Source: FEN-1219 sp963713355 (lineage in GTDB: Bacteria; Pseudomonadota; Gammaproteobacteria; Steroidobacterales; Rariloculaceae). From it: a stretch of 64,000 nt of DNA. Below are positions 52,351 to 60,681 of this stretch, piece after piece. The notes under the pieces are model-generated. The model saw only the letters and a program-made list of their open reading frames with translations. It made no database searches and had not been told where the DNA came from. Both the position numbers and the translations under genes were made by a program. Numbering within the stretch: the stretch's first letter is position 1; every line of letters begins with the position of its first letter. Location of the stretch: positions 992,001 to 1,056,000 of the forward strand of contig CAVQLK010000006.1 of assembly GCA_963713355.1 (NCBI GenBank). Direction: 5' to 3'.

Positions 52351-52380
52351 CATCTACAGCGGAGCTGGAGTGCGGCGCGC

Positions 52381-52581
52381 ATGTCCGCGCAGTTCACTCG
52401 CACACTCGGCCAGCTCCTGACCACGCACAAGCTCTATGCTGGGTGCACGCACTGCCGGCGAGTGCATGAACTGAACTTAGGCCGGCGCGTGGAGCGCTAC
52501 GGATTGCGCGCGCTAGTAGACGACATTCGGCAGCGTGTGCGTTGCCTCCGGTTGATTGCGGCGACATTCACAGAGAACTAA
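52381..52581 (+). CDS. small zinc-ribbon-like protein
   Basis: 66 aa. CTHCRRVHELNLGRRVERYG, then LVDDIRQRVRC, is the pattern of small phage and plasmid proteins with a CxxC, an LDL-like strand, RYG and a second CxxC. The second pair is broken here (RCLRLIA); one extra base near 52550 would give RC...DCG, so a frameshift is possible. No function known. Confidence 0.5.
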   Translation: MSAQFTRTLGQLLTTHKLYAGCTHCRRVHELNLGRRVERYGLRALVDDIRQRVRCLRLIAATFTEN

Positions 52582-53071
52582 GAACGAACTTCACCAGGCG
52601 CGCGAAGACTTGCGACGCAAGGATGACGAGCTGCGCGCAGTCAACGGCAAGCTCAGCGACGCCAATACTCAGAACGCTACGCTTAGAGAGCGGCTTGATT
52701 CAGCGCAGCAGCATCGCCGTCTAAAAGAGTTCGCCATTGGGCTTGGCGCCATTCTCGCACCATGTGTACACGTTCCACTGGGGTTACGAAAACACGGTGC
52801 TGCACAACATCGAGATAGTGCCCATGCTGGTGCGCTTCGATGCCGTAAACGTGTTTGCCGACCCGGTAGCGGCTTTGCCGATTGGAAAGCCAGTTGCTCC
52901 ACAGAAGCGCCCGACAAACAGCTAATTCGCTTGGGCTGCCGCAACGATGACGGCCGCTACAGCACGCAGACGCAGTCTCGCGCGGCACCACGCACGCGCA
53001 TTGCCACCACCCGGCGTAATGTCTTTATTCGACGGGCGTTCCCGTTACTTGCGCGGCTTCCGCGCCAGTAA
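52556..53071 (+). CDS. possible coiled-coil protein
   Basis: From a TTG at 52556, the first 65 residues are a convincing coiled coil (LHQAREDLRRKDDELRAVNG, LSDANTQNATLRERLDSAQQ) leading to a hydrophobic stretch FAIGLGAILAPC. After that the translation is rich in Arg and Cys and is not protein-like; the real frame may change near 52740. The far end overlaps the convergent tailspike gene. Only the N-terminal part is supported. Confidence 0.35.
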   Translation: MRRHSQRTKNELHQAREDLRRKDDELRAVNGKLSDANTQNATLRERLDSAQQHRRLKEFAIGLGAILAPCVHVPLGLRKHGAAQHRDSAHAGALRCRKRVCRPGSGFADWKASCSTEAPDKQLIRLGCRNDDGRYSTQTQSRAAPRTRIATTRRNVFIRRAFPLLARLPRQ

Positions 53072-54944
53072 CGGCGTAGTTGTCTGTCGTATTGAACGAG
53101 AATAGGCAGCCGACTACGGAACCCTTCGCACTCGACTGATCGCAGTCAATGATTGCTCCGTAGTTTTGCAGGCCCGCGCCGGACGCCTGCAGCCCGATAC
53201 AGCCGTTCATGAGTAGGCGCTGATCTGCCGTGTGTAGGTTGCCGACAAAGCCATAGTCACCTGCCGCGCCCGTGCCATTCGTGTTCGCCTGCACGCCGTT
53301 CAGGTGCAGCAGTGGTCCAGTCCAGTTTTGAAAGTCGACGCCATGCTGGCGATTGAGCGAATAGTGCCCGCCATTCACCTGCACATTTGCGCCGGACGTG
53401 GAAATGGCTAGGCCGATATTGAAGCCGCGACAGTCACAACCATTGAGCGTGATGTTACTGGCCGAGCCTTCAACCGAAATGCCGTTCGCCGTCGCGGACT
53501 GCGTGCCGAGATAGCCGCTAAAGCCAACTACCTTGATGCGACTCCCCTCAAGGGTCATGCCGGCGACAGAGAACTTGCTGTTGTCATCGTAGCCGGCGGC
53601 GCAGTTAACGAAAGTCGCATCATGCGAATTGGCAGCCGTAACGAATCCGCTTTCCGATTGGAAAGCGGCAATGACACCGTCTATGACGCTGCCGCCGAGC
53701 TGCGTCATTGCGCTGTTGTCCAGAACAAACCCTATCGCGCCGCCGTAGATCATGCCGGCGCCGATCTTCATGTACGCGCCTTTAGCGCGGACGTTAACGG
53801 TGTTGTTTTCGACCAGCCACACGCCGCCCAGCGCAATGTCGGTGCCGTCGAGCACAAGACCGCCTGACGACGTGTTAAAGCCTGCAACGTAAATGTTGCT
53901 AAGCATTTTTCCGTTGGCCGTGTTGTCGAGCACGACACCGCGGCCGGGCGCGCCAGCGGCAAGACAAGCAACCGCAATGTTCTTGAGCGATGAGAAAGGG
54001 CCGCCGCCCTCCATTGCCACAACGTCGGAGTTGAAATTGGTATGGCAGTTAAGGAACGTGGCATACATGCCGTCGCCCTCAACGTGTGTGCCGGCGACGA
54101 CGGTGACTGTAGTCGCGATCTTCCAAACACCACCGTGGCCATACACGACGCCTCTGCGGTAATCGCCTGTCGCTGGGTTGTTCTCCAACGGAATGGAGTC
54201 TAGGCAACGCTGGATCGCGGGGCCGTTATCCGTTCCGGCGCCCGTCGAAACATCCATGTCTGCGACTGCGCCGAACCAATCCCACCAGCGCCGGCAGCCG
54301 CCGAAGGTTCCGCTAACGGTGCCTGAGCCAGTAAACACATGTTGAGCGCCGGCATAAATGGGCGCGTTAACCGTCAGCGTCTTAGAAGCATCGACCGTAA
54401 ACCGGGCTCCGGGTGCCACATGTACCGCCGCCGTGATCGTGCAGTTGTTGCTAAGGCGGTAGTCGCGTGCGGCCAGCTGCATGTCCACGCCAGCCAACAA
54501 AGCAACTGACTGCGCAGCCGCTAACGCTGCATCCATAGCAGTTGTGCCCGGCGCCGCGTTCGTCGCGTAGCGGTCCGGGATCGCATAGCCGCAGGCCAGG
54601 TGACTGGGCGTGTGGTAGTTGACGGGCGTTACGCCAGCCGAAATTTCCGCGGCCGTGCGAACGTAATGCAGCTCATCCCCGAGCGCCCCAAAGCGCACGT
54701 TTTCCCACGTGCGTAAGTACGCGCCCTTGCTCGCCGTGATCGTGTAGCGGCCAGCACCGACATAGAACGTCGCGAAGCCTTCGTTGTCGGTCTGTATTGG
54801 ATTATCTGCGGGGGAAGCACCGTCAACGTCGTCATACAACTGCACCAGGTTGTTGCTGTCAGCGTCGCGAACCTCAATGTTCGTTCCGGGCTGTACGTTG
54901 CCAGTGTCGTCCAGGACTGTTCCCTGCCATACGTAGAAATCCAT
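53025..54944 (-). CDS. phage-type tailspike with right-handed beta-helix
   Basis: 639 aa. The N-terminal 90 residues (FYVWQGTVLDDTGNVQPGTN, GFATFYVGAGRYTITASKGA) are the head-binding/collar domain of phage tailspikes. From about residue 225 a pectate-lyase-like beta-helix follows (GTDNGPAIQRCLDSIP, VYGHGGVWKIATTVTVVAGT, later SNITLNGCDCRGFNIG). Such proteins bind and often cleave surface polysaccharide. No other tail, capsid or terminase gene is near. Codon use and GC look lower than the chromosome. It lies next to the tRNA-Ser end of the element. Confidence 0.82.
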   Translation of the reverse strand: MDFYVWQGTVLDDTGNVQPGTNIEVRDADSNNLVQLYDDVDGASPADNPIQTDNEGFATFYVGAGRYTITASKGAYLRTWENVRFGALGDELHYVRTAAEISAGVTPVNYHTPSHLACGYAIPDRYATNAAPGTTAMDAALAAAQSVALLAGVDMQLAARDYRLSNNCTITAAVHVAPGARFTVDASKTLTVNAPIYAGAQHVFTGSGTVSGTFGGCRRWWDWFGAVADMDVSTGAGTDNGPAIQRCLDSIPLENNPATGDYRRGVVYGHGGVWKIATTVTVVAGTHVEGDGMYATFLNCHTNFNSDVVAMEGGGPFSSLKNIAVACLAAGAPGRGVVLDNTANGKMLSNIYVAGFNTSSGGLVLDGTDIALGGVWLVENNTVNVRAKGAYMKIGAGMIYGGAIGFVLDNSAMTQLGGSVIDGVIAAFQSESGFVTAANSHDATFVNCAAGYDDNSKFSVAGMTLEGSRIKVVGFSGYLGTQSATANGISVEGSASNITLNGCDCRGFNIGLAISTSGANVQVNGGHYSLNRQHGVDFQNWTGPLLHLNGVQANTNGTGAAGDYGFVGNLHTADQRLLMNGCIGLQASGAGLQNYGAIIDCDQSSAKGSVVGCLFSFNTTDNYAVTGAEAAQVTGTPVE

Positions 54945-55019
54945 CGGTCATCCTTGGTCCCGTAGCGGGCTGTTATATCCGGGTGCGGTGCTTTTTAGTT
55001 GATCTGCGCCCCGGCAATT

Positions 55020-55128
55020 AACCCGCCCCCAATCCCTTCTCGCCGCCAGACACTGTTTAACCATGTCTCCGGAATAATCCGTAAGCCATGTGCCCGGTAT
55101 ATACCCTCGGAGATTGGCGGAGAGGGAG
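55020..55128 (+). repeat. direct repeat, tRNA-proximal attachment-site candidate
   Basis: Second copy of the repeat at 51179. It covers the last 14 bases of tRNA-Ser and about 95 bases of its downstream flank, the layout expected at a tRNA-integrated element. The flank itself is also duplicated, which suggests successive integration of related elements. Confidence 0.75.
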
Positions 55129-55202
55129 GGATTCGAACCCCCGAGCCCTTGCGGGCTAACGGTTTTCAAGACCGCCGCATTCGACCGCTCTGCCACCTCT
55201 CC
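55115..55202 (-). tRNA. tRNA-Ser (anticodon TGA)
   Basis: 88 nt on the minus strand. The acceptor stem GGAGAGG pairs with CCTCTCC, then comes discriminator G and an encoded CCA. The anticodon arm contains CTTGAAA with anticodon TGA. A long variable arm (AGCCCGCAAGGGCTC hairpin) and TTCGAATC in the T-loop confirm a class II serine tRNA. It is complete although its 3' end is shared with the element repeat. Confidence 0.96.
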
Positions 55203-55275
55203 GTGAACGGCATTGTCCGAGCCGTGTTCGCGCGATGCAACCGACGCGGCTACGGCCGCCCGACTTTTCCATGCG

Positions 55276-56781
55276 TCACAGCAGGTACGTAACCGCCAAC
55301 AGGCCGGTCAACGTCATCGTGATCGTGTACGGCAATGCCATCAAGACCATGCGCATATAGGACAGGCGAATCAATGGGGCGAGCGCGGAAGTCAGCAGAA
55401 ACAAGAACGCCGCTTGGCCGTTCGGCGTCGCGACGCTCGGAATATTCGTTCCCGTGTTGATCGCCACCGCTAGCACGTCGAACTGATCGCGGTCGATTGC
55501 GCCGCTCTCCAATGCCTGTGCGATTTCGTTGATATAGACCGTTGCAACGAAAACGTTATCGCTGATCGCGGACAAGAGTCCGTTGGCGACGAAGAACATT
55601 GGCGCCTGTATTTCGCGCGGCATGGAGAGTACGCCGTTGGCGACCGGGAGAAAGAGGTCCTGGTCGTGAATGACGGCAACGATCGCGAAGAAAACGACCA
55701 GCAGCGCGGTAAACGGTAATGCTGCCTCGAACGCGCGGCCGATTCGGTGTTCGTCCGTGATCCCCGAGAAAGCGGTCGCGAGCACGATCACTGAGAGACC
55801 GATCAAGCCCACACTAGCCCAGTGAAATGCGAGCGCAACCACCAGAAAGGCTGAGACGACGGCCTGTATGACCAACACCGCCCGCTCTTGAGCCGTCCGG
55901 CTCTCTGTTTCAGCGCGATCGAATTCGTCGAGCGCGTGGCGTACCGGTTCCGGTAGCTGTGCGCCGTAGCCGAACCAGCGGAAGCGTTCGAGCAGCGCAC
56001 ACGTGACGAGTCCCGCGGCCAGCACCGGTAAGGAGACGGGTGCCATGCGGACGAAGAATTCGATGAACTCCCACCCGGCGACGGTTCCGATTAGCACGTT
56101 TTGCGGCTCGCCGACCAACGTGGTGACACCCCCGAGGGCGGTACCGACGGCAGCATGCATCACGAGACTGCGTAGGAATGCGCGGAACAGATCGAGGTCT
56201 TCTCGGTGGATCTCGTGGACGTGCCCGTCGGACGACAAGTCGTGATCGCTGTGGCGGAAATGCTTGCCGGAGGCTACTCGATGGTAGACGCCATAGAATC
56301 CGCTGGCGACGGTGATGACTACGGCCGTAACGGTCAACGCATCCAAGAACGCAGAGAGCACTGCTGCAACTCCGCAGAACAGCACTGACAGCAGGAGCTT
56401 CGAGCGTACTCCGATCGTGATCTTCGTAAACGTGAACAGCAGCAGTTCCTTCAGGAAGACGATTCCGGCCACCATGAAGATGAGCAGCAAGATCACCTCG
56501 AAACCATTGACCGTCTCCTCGTAGACGGCTAATGGCGAGGTCATGCCGATCGCAACGGCTTCGATCGCCAAGAGTCCGCCGGGTTGCAGCGGATAGCAGC
56601 GCAGCGCCATCGCGAGCGTGAAGATGAACTCGATCACGAGAATCCACGCCGCGATGAACGGATCGATCGCGAAGAGGATCGGATTCAGAACGAGGAACCC
56701 AAGGATCGTGCGTTTGTACCACTCGGGAGCATTGCCGAGAAAACGCTCCGCGAAGGCACCGAGCAAAGATTGCGAGCTCAC
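55276..56781 (-). CDS. nhaB: Na+/H+ antiporter NhaB
   Basis: 501 aa, about 12 membrane helices. The N-terminal half is strikingly NhaB-like: PFIAAWILVIEFIFTLAMAL, CYPLQPGGLLAIEAVAIGMT, then SAFLDALTVTAVVITVASGF and YGVYHRVASGKHF. NhaB exchanges Na+ for protons across the inner membrane and supports pH and salt tolerance. A GTG start overlaps the stop of the upstream small membrane protein (GTGA), so the two genes are coupled. NhaB is mainly gammaproteobacterial, which helps to place the organism. Confidence 0.94.
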   Translation of the reverse strand: MSSQSLLGAFAERFLGNAPEWYKRTILGFLVLNPILFAIDPFIAAWILVIEFIFTLAMALRCYPLQPGGLLAIEAVAIGMTSPLAVYEETVNGFEVILLLIFMVAGIVFLKELLLFTFTKITIGVRSKLLLSVLFCGVAAVLSAFLDALTVTAVVITVASGFYGVYHRVASGKHFRHSDHDLSSDGHVHEIHREDLDLFRAFLRSLVMHAAVGTALGGVTTLVGEPQNVLIGTVAGWEFIEFFVRMAPVSLPVLAAGLVTCALLERFRWFGYGAQLPEPVRHALDEFDRAETESRTAQERAVLVIQAVVSAFLVVALAFHWASVGLIGLSVIVLATAFSGITDEHRIGRAFEAALPFTALLVVFFAIVAVIHDQDLFLPVANGVLSMPREIQAPMFFVANGLLSAISDNVFVATVYINEIAQALESGAIDRDQFDVLAVAINTGTNIPSVATPNGQAAFLFLLTSALAPLIRLSYMRMVLMALPYTITMTLTGLLAVTYLL

Positions 56782-57314
56782 TTGGACGAGGCTACAGGCG
56801 AGGTAAGCAGGCGCTCAGCCGGATACAGCCGTCGATACGCATACCAATAGATGCCCGTGCACACGATGAAGCCGAAAGCAACAGGCGGAACGATCGTCCA
56901 GCCGCTCTCGCCGCCGAAATAGAAGCTCCAGATAACCTTGAGAAGAGTGCCGGCACATATCAAGACGAAGCCGCCGATCCACGAGCGCCGCCAACATGCC
57001 CAAGCACACGCGATGAACCAAACGGGCACCAGTGACGTCGTCACGATCTTGCCGGCCGTCCATGGGCCCGCCATGTACTGCCGCTCCATTGCCAGGAACG
57101 CGGCGGCCTGCGGATCGACGGTGGCAGGCTCTGGAAACCAGAACATGCTCGAGAGCACGGCGACCACCGTCAAGCCGATGCCCCACCAGTTCTTCTTGTA
57201 CGCGAAGTAGCAGAACGGCAGAACGAACAAGGGACGGATGTACCAACTCAGCGGGTTGTGGTGCCGTGCCCAAGCCCAACTGAGAAAGTCGTCGAGCATG
57301 TCCATGCGAATCAT
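56778..57314 (-). CDS. membrane protein of unknown function
   Basis: 178 aa with about five hydrophobic helices (WGIGLTVVAVLSSMFWFP, VTTSLVPVWFIACAWACW, FGFIVCTGIYWYAYRRLY). It is rich in tryptophan. No family is recognised. It starts 2 bp downstream of the PEBP gene's stop and overlaps the nhaB start, so it probably belongs to an operon with nhaB. Confidence 0.75.
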   Translation of the reverse strand: MIRMDMLDDFLSWAWARHHNPLSWYIRPLFVLPFCYFAYKKNWWGIGLTVVAVLSSMFWFPEPATVDPQAAAFLAMERQYMAGPWTAGKIVTTSLVPVWFIACAWACWRRSWIGGFVLICAGTLLKVIWSFYFGGESGWTIVPPVAFGFIVCTGIYWYAYRRLYPAERLLTSPVASSK

Positions 57315-57316
57315 CG

Positions 57317-57922
57317 CTACTGCGCGGGCCGCCGGAACAGCCCACCATACACGGCCTTGCCGAGCACGTGCCCCTGCATCGCGCGGAAGACGTTCGTGCG
57401 CGTCTCGAAGGCATCGGCAGTCGGCGCGACGTCGAGCTTCGTGTCGAGCGCGTAGATCTCGAACATGTAGTGATGGCGTGGGCCGGTCGCAGGCGCGCCC
57501 GGGCCGCGATAGACCTGGCCCGTGGCGCTGATCTGGAAGCTGCCGTCCGGCAATTGCGCGCCGCGTGGCTGCCCTTCGGTCATGCCCGTCGCGGTCGCCG
57601 GGATGTTCCAGACGACCCAGTGCGCTTGGTCCTCCGTCGTGCGATTGCGCGCGACGTCGAGGTCACGCATGTTCAGCACGAACGACTGCGTGCCCGGCGG
57701 AACGTTGGTCCAGCTCATGGCCGGCGAAGTGCCTTCACCGGGCGCAGCTCCGGGCGCCGCCTGGCTAAACCGCACGGGAATCTCGCCGCCGTCCGGGAAA
57801 CCCTGCACCGTCAGCACCATCGCCGGCGGCGTCGGCGGGGCCGCAGCCGGGGCCGGTTGTTGCGCCGCCGCCGGCAACGCCGCCAGTAATCCGCTCACGA
57901 CAATCGAATAAACGGTTCGCAT
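57317..57922 (-). CDS. secreted YbhB/YbcL-type PEBP protein
   Basis: 201 aa from the ATG at 57922, which starts a signal peptide (VYSIVVSGLLAALPAAAQQP). After a Pro/Ala linker comes the phosphatidylethanolamine-binding (Raf kinase inhibitor-like) fold: TSPAMSWTNVPPGTQSF, MRDLD and HWVVWNIPATATG, GPRHHYMFEIYALDT. Bacterial members are periplasmic or cytosolic with an anion-binding pocket; the ligand is unknown. It is followed after 2 bp by the membrane protein gene. Confidence 0.9.
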   Translation of the reverse strand: MRTVYSIVVSGLLAALPAAAQQPAPAAAPPTPPAMVLTVQGFPDGGEIPVRFSQAAPGAAPGEGTSPAMSWTNVPPGTQSFVLNMRDLDVARNRTTEDQAHWVVWNIPATATGMTEGQPRGAQLPDGSFQISATGQVYRGPGAPATGPRHHYMFEIYALDTKLDVAPTADAFETRTNVFRAMQGHVLGKAVYGGLFRRPAQ

Positions 57923-57947
57923 CGCTGTCTCCTGTTCCAGTGCGACG

Positions 57948-59585
57948 TTAGGCCACTTCCCGTTCGCGCGTCGCGACGGCTCGCTCGTACGGCGCCGAGC
58001 TCGGCACTGCCAGCGGCGCGTTGATGAAACGCTCGTGCGCCGCGACGTCGACCCCCTCGACGTAGAGATCGCGCGCGATCGTGGCGACGAGCCGCGGCTG
58101 ATCCACGACGCTCGGCACGTCGCCGACGGGAATGCCGAAGCTGAGCGCGCCCGCGAGGTTGAAGCAGTGAACATTGCGCAGAAACTCCGCGCCCGATCCC
58201 TCGCGCGGCAGAAACTCGAACGCCGGGCCGAGATAAGGATGCGCGGCGCCCGCCGTATTTTCTTCGCCGGCGCTAGGGCGATAGCGGTCGCCCCACCGGG
58301 CGATGTGCTGTTCGACGCGCGCGAGCTCGGGCTGCGCCGAGAGATCGATCCGATAGCCCGTGGCCGCGATCAAATGATCGAAGCGAAATCTCCGGCCGCC
58401 GGCTCGGCCCGTCACTCTGCCGTTGCCGGCCAGCGCGAGGTCGGACAGCGAGCTGTTCAGATGAATGTGGAAGCTATTGAACGCGATCGCGCGCTCGAGC
58501 GAATCGAATGGCACGGACGCCACGCGTCGCTCGCCGAGCAGAAAGTTGCGCCAGCGGACGACGTCCGGGAGCTCGTAGCTCAGCTCGAGCATGTTGCCGT
58601 ACCCGCGGTCGAGCGGCGCGGCGGGCTGCGCCGGTGGCGGCCCGCCTTGGTACTCGATGTAGGAGCGGCGGTTGAAGAGATGCACTTCGCTGGCGCCGCT
58701 CTCGAGCGCGACGGCGGCCACGTCGAACGCGTTCGAGCCCGCTCCGATGACGCCGACGACTTTGCCCGCCATCGACTCGAAGGGAATCGCCCCCGTCGTG
58801 TGCGTCCACACGCTCGCGGGCAGCGCGCGGATGAAATCGGGCACGTTCGGCCCGCCGGCGCCCGCATAGCCGTTCGCGAGCACGAGTTTGCGCGTCGTCT
58901 CGACACGCCGCACACCGCCCGATTCGAGCGTGAGACGCAGCAGATCCTCTTGCGGCTCGATCTCGACGAGCCGAGTGCCGTGGCGAACCGTCGTGCCCGT
59001 CGTGCTCTGAAACCAGTCGAGATAGTCCGCCCACGCCAAACGCGGAATGCGATCGAGCGCGTCGAAGGCGGCCGCGCCGTGTAGCGTCTCGTACCACGCG
59101 CGGAAGGAAAGCGCGGGATTGCCGAGCTCGGGTCCCGCCATCGTCTTCGGTGTGCGCAGCTGATGCATGTGCGCGATCGTGCGCCAGATGCCGGCTTGCC
59201 CCGGTGCTGCGCGGTCGATGACCTCGACGCGGCCAACGCCTTTGCGCTTGAGCTGATAGGCGATCGAGAGCCCGCTCTGGCCGCCGCCGACGATGACGAC
59301 GTTGTGATCGACGCCCGTGCGCGCGCGTACCCAGTCGGCCGGCTCGCGGCCGATCCAGCGCTGCGCGTTGCGCGTTTGCTCTTCGAGTTGCCGGGCGGCG
59401 TCTGCGCTCGCAGGTGGGGCGGCCGCCGGCGTTTCGGTTTGCGCCAGCGCGGCGCTCGTGCCGAGACCGCCGACCGTCAGCGCGGCCGCGCCGCGGAAGA
59501 ATCCGCGCCGATCGATCCGCCCGGGCTCCCGAGCTTGCGAAGCGAGGTCGCCGGTCTTGCTGTTCTGCTGGATGCGTTTGGTCAT
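57948..59585 (-). CDS. Tat-exported flavin-dependent monooxygenase-like protein
   Basis: 545 aa. The N-terminus has a twin-arginine signal (RIDRRGFFRGAAALTVGG). The FAD site NVVIVGGGQSGLSIAYQLKR lies near residue 95, and an NADPH site GKVVGVIGAGSNAFDVAAVA near 275. The domain order fits class B flavin monooxygenases, which usually act in the cytosol; Tat export of such a protein is unusual. The substrate is unknown. It lies 14 bp from the bicupin gene on the same strand and 25 bp from the PEBP gene, so an operon is likely. Confidence 0.88.
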   Translation of the reverse strand: MTKRIQQNSKTGDLASQAREPGRIDRRGFFRGAAALTVGGLGTSAALAQTETPAAAPPASADAARQLEEQTRNAQRWIGREPADWVRARTGVDHNVVIVGGGQSGLSIAYQLKRKGVGRVEVIDRAAPGQAGIWRTIAHMHQLRTPKTMAGPELGNPALSFRAWYETLHGAAAFDALDRIPRLAWADYLDWFQSTTGTTVRHGTRLVEIEPQEDLLRLTLESGGVRRVETTRKLVLANGYAGAGGPNVPDFIRALPASVWTHTTGAIPFESMAGKVVGVIGAGSNAFDVAAVALESGASEVHLFNRRSYIEYQGGPPPAQPAAPLDRGYGNMLELSYELPDVVRWRNFLLGERRVASVPFDSLERAIAFNSFHIHLNSSLSDLALAGNGRVTGRAGGRRFRFDHLIAATGYRIDLSAQPELARVEQHIARWGDRYRPSAGEENTAGAAHPYLGPAFEFLPREGSGAEFLRNVHCFNLAGALSFGIPVGDVPSVVDQPRLVATIARDLYVEGVDVAAHERFINAPLAVPSSAPYERAVATREREVA

Positions 59586-59599
59586 GTGTTCCTCGGAAA

Positions 59600-60535
59600 C
59601 TAGTCCGCCTCGAACATGTGTGCTTGATATGGAAAGCCGTTCATCGCGAGCCGACACGAGCGGAGCCCTTCGCTGCCGCCGAAGCTCGCGAGGTGCCACG
59701 TTTGCCGCGGCACGTACACGACGTCGCCGGCTTCGGCCTCGAACTCCGGCAGGCCCTCGATGTTGTAGCGGATCTTGCCGAGCATGACGAGCCAGAACTC
59801 GGATCCTTCCTCGTGGAAGTGCCCTTTGTTGCCGGGCTGCGGCGCCTGGTAGTTGCCGATGATGACGTTCGCGAAGCTGCGGTCGTCGCTGACGAACGGC
59901 CCGCCGCGCTCTTCCCCGGCAACGACCTCGTTGAAGTCGAGCACGGGCCGGTTGGCCGCGTCGAGCGTGCCGCGGCCGCCCGTCACGCGCGTCGGAACGT
60001 AATCGAACCCCAGCAACGGTGCCGGGGTTTCGTCGAGCGGATAGAGCTTGCGAGCGCGCGTCACATTTACTTCGAACCGCAGCGCGGGCTCGTCGCCGAT
60101 GTTTTCGATCTGGTACAGCGTGCGATAGGGCACTTGCACCATGAAGCCTTTGGTTGCAACGACGGGCTCGCGGCCTTCGACGGTGAACTTCAACGTGCCG
60201 GATTGCACGATCCACCACTCGCGCGTGTCGCCGTTCATCCTCTGCGGCGTCTTTTGCTTGGGAGCCATCGAGATCCACTGCGCGAACAGGCTCTCGTCGT
60301 CGACGACGGTTTCGGCCCAATCGGTCTCGCCTGTGTGGCGCTCGAGAACGTCGCGAAGCTTCGTGTGCGGGCGGTGCACGCCGGTCCAGCCGCCGGACTT
60401 CGCTTTCGGAGAGAGCACGAGCAACGGCGGCTCTTGGCCGGCGGCCGGCACCGTGAGGACCGCCGTGAACGCCGTCGCGAGCGCGAGCAGAGCACAGCGA
60501 TGCAAAACAGTCTTGCGTCGTATTGTCACGGCCAA
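59600..60535 (-). CDS. secreted bicupin protein
   Basis: 311 aa with a signal peptide (to about PAAGQ). Two cupin domains are visible: residues about 85-150 (REWWIVQSGTLKFTVEG, VATKGFMVQVPYRTLYQI) and about 210-285 (GHFHEEGSEFWLVMLGKI, AEAGDVVYVPRQTWHLASFG). The second retains HxH...E and a later His, which could bind a metal; the first does not. It may be a periplasmic dioxygenase or sugar-binding protein. It is upstream of the Tat-exported monooxygenase in the same operon. Confidence 0.85.
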   Translation of the reverse strand: MAVTIRRKTVLHRCALLALATAFTAVLTVPAAGQEPPLLVLSPKAKSGGWTGVHRPHTKLRDVLERHTGETDWAETVVDDESLFAQWISMAPKQKTPQRMNGDTREWWIVQSGTLKFTVEGREPVVATKGFMVQVPYRTLYQIENIGDEPALRFEVNVTRARKLYPLDETPAPLLGFDYVPTRVTGGRGTLDAANRPVLDFNEVVAGEERGGPFVSDDRSFANVIIGNYQAPQPGNKGHFHEEGSEFWLVMLGKIRYNIEGLPEFEAEAGDVVYVPRQTWHLASFGGSEGLRSCRLAMNGFPYQAHMFEAD

Positions 60536-60681
60536 TCGCTCCAGCGGCTCGTTGGCAACGGGCCAAAGTGTAGCGTATGTATGCTTTGCGACGGCGGGTC
60601 ATGCTCGCCGATCCCGGTGCACGGCGGCTTGCGCGCGGCGCGCGAAGGCTGGACCATGCCGCGAACGGAGGCGGCTTCAAG

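Larger units (their letters stand above)
51179..55128. mobile_element. 3.8-kb element bounded by direct repeats at tRNA-Ser
   Basis: Two direct repeats of about 105 bp (51179-51283 and 55020-55128) enclose 3.7 kb. The right copy overlaps the 3' end of tRNA-Ser, and the left copy ends with the same 3' tRNA bases (TGGCGGAGAGGGAG). The contents are small unknown genes and a phage tailspike, with lower GC than the flanks by eye. No integrase, transposase or relaxase is present, so it is either a remnant or mobilised in trans. The element type is unknown. Confidence 0.65.

Noticed and set aside
52669..52991. Minus-strand ORFs opposite the coiled-coil region
   Set aside because: Composition is not protein-like, and the plus-strand coiled coil is a better explanation for at least the first part.
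54948..55196. Minus-strand ORF of 82 codons over the tRNA-Ser
   Set aside because: It is the well-known spurious translation of a serine tRNA (reads ...SNPSLSA...); the RNA gene explains the sequence.
58035..59084. Plus-strand frame of 349 codons opposite the flavin monooxygenase
   Set aside because: Shadow of the minus-strand gene; no start with a ribosome site and no domain.
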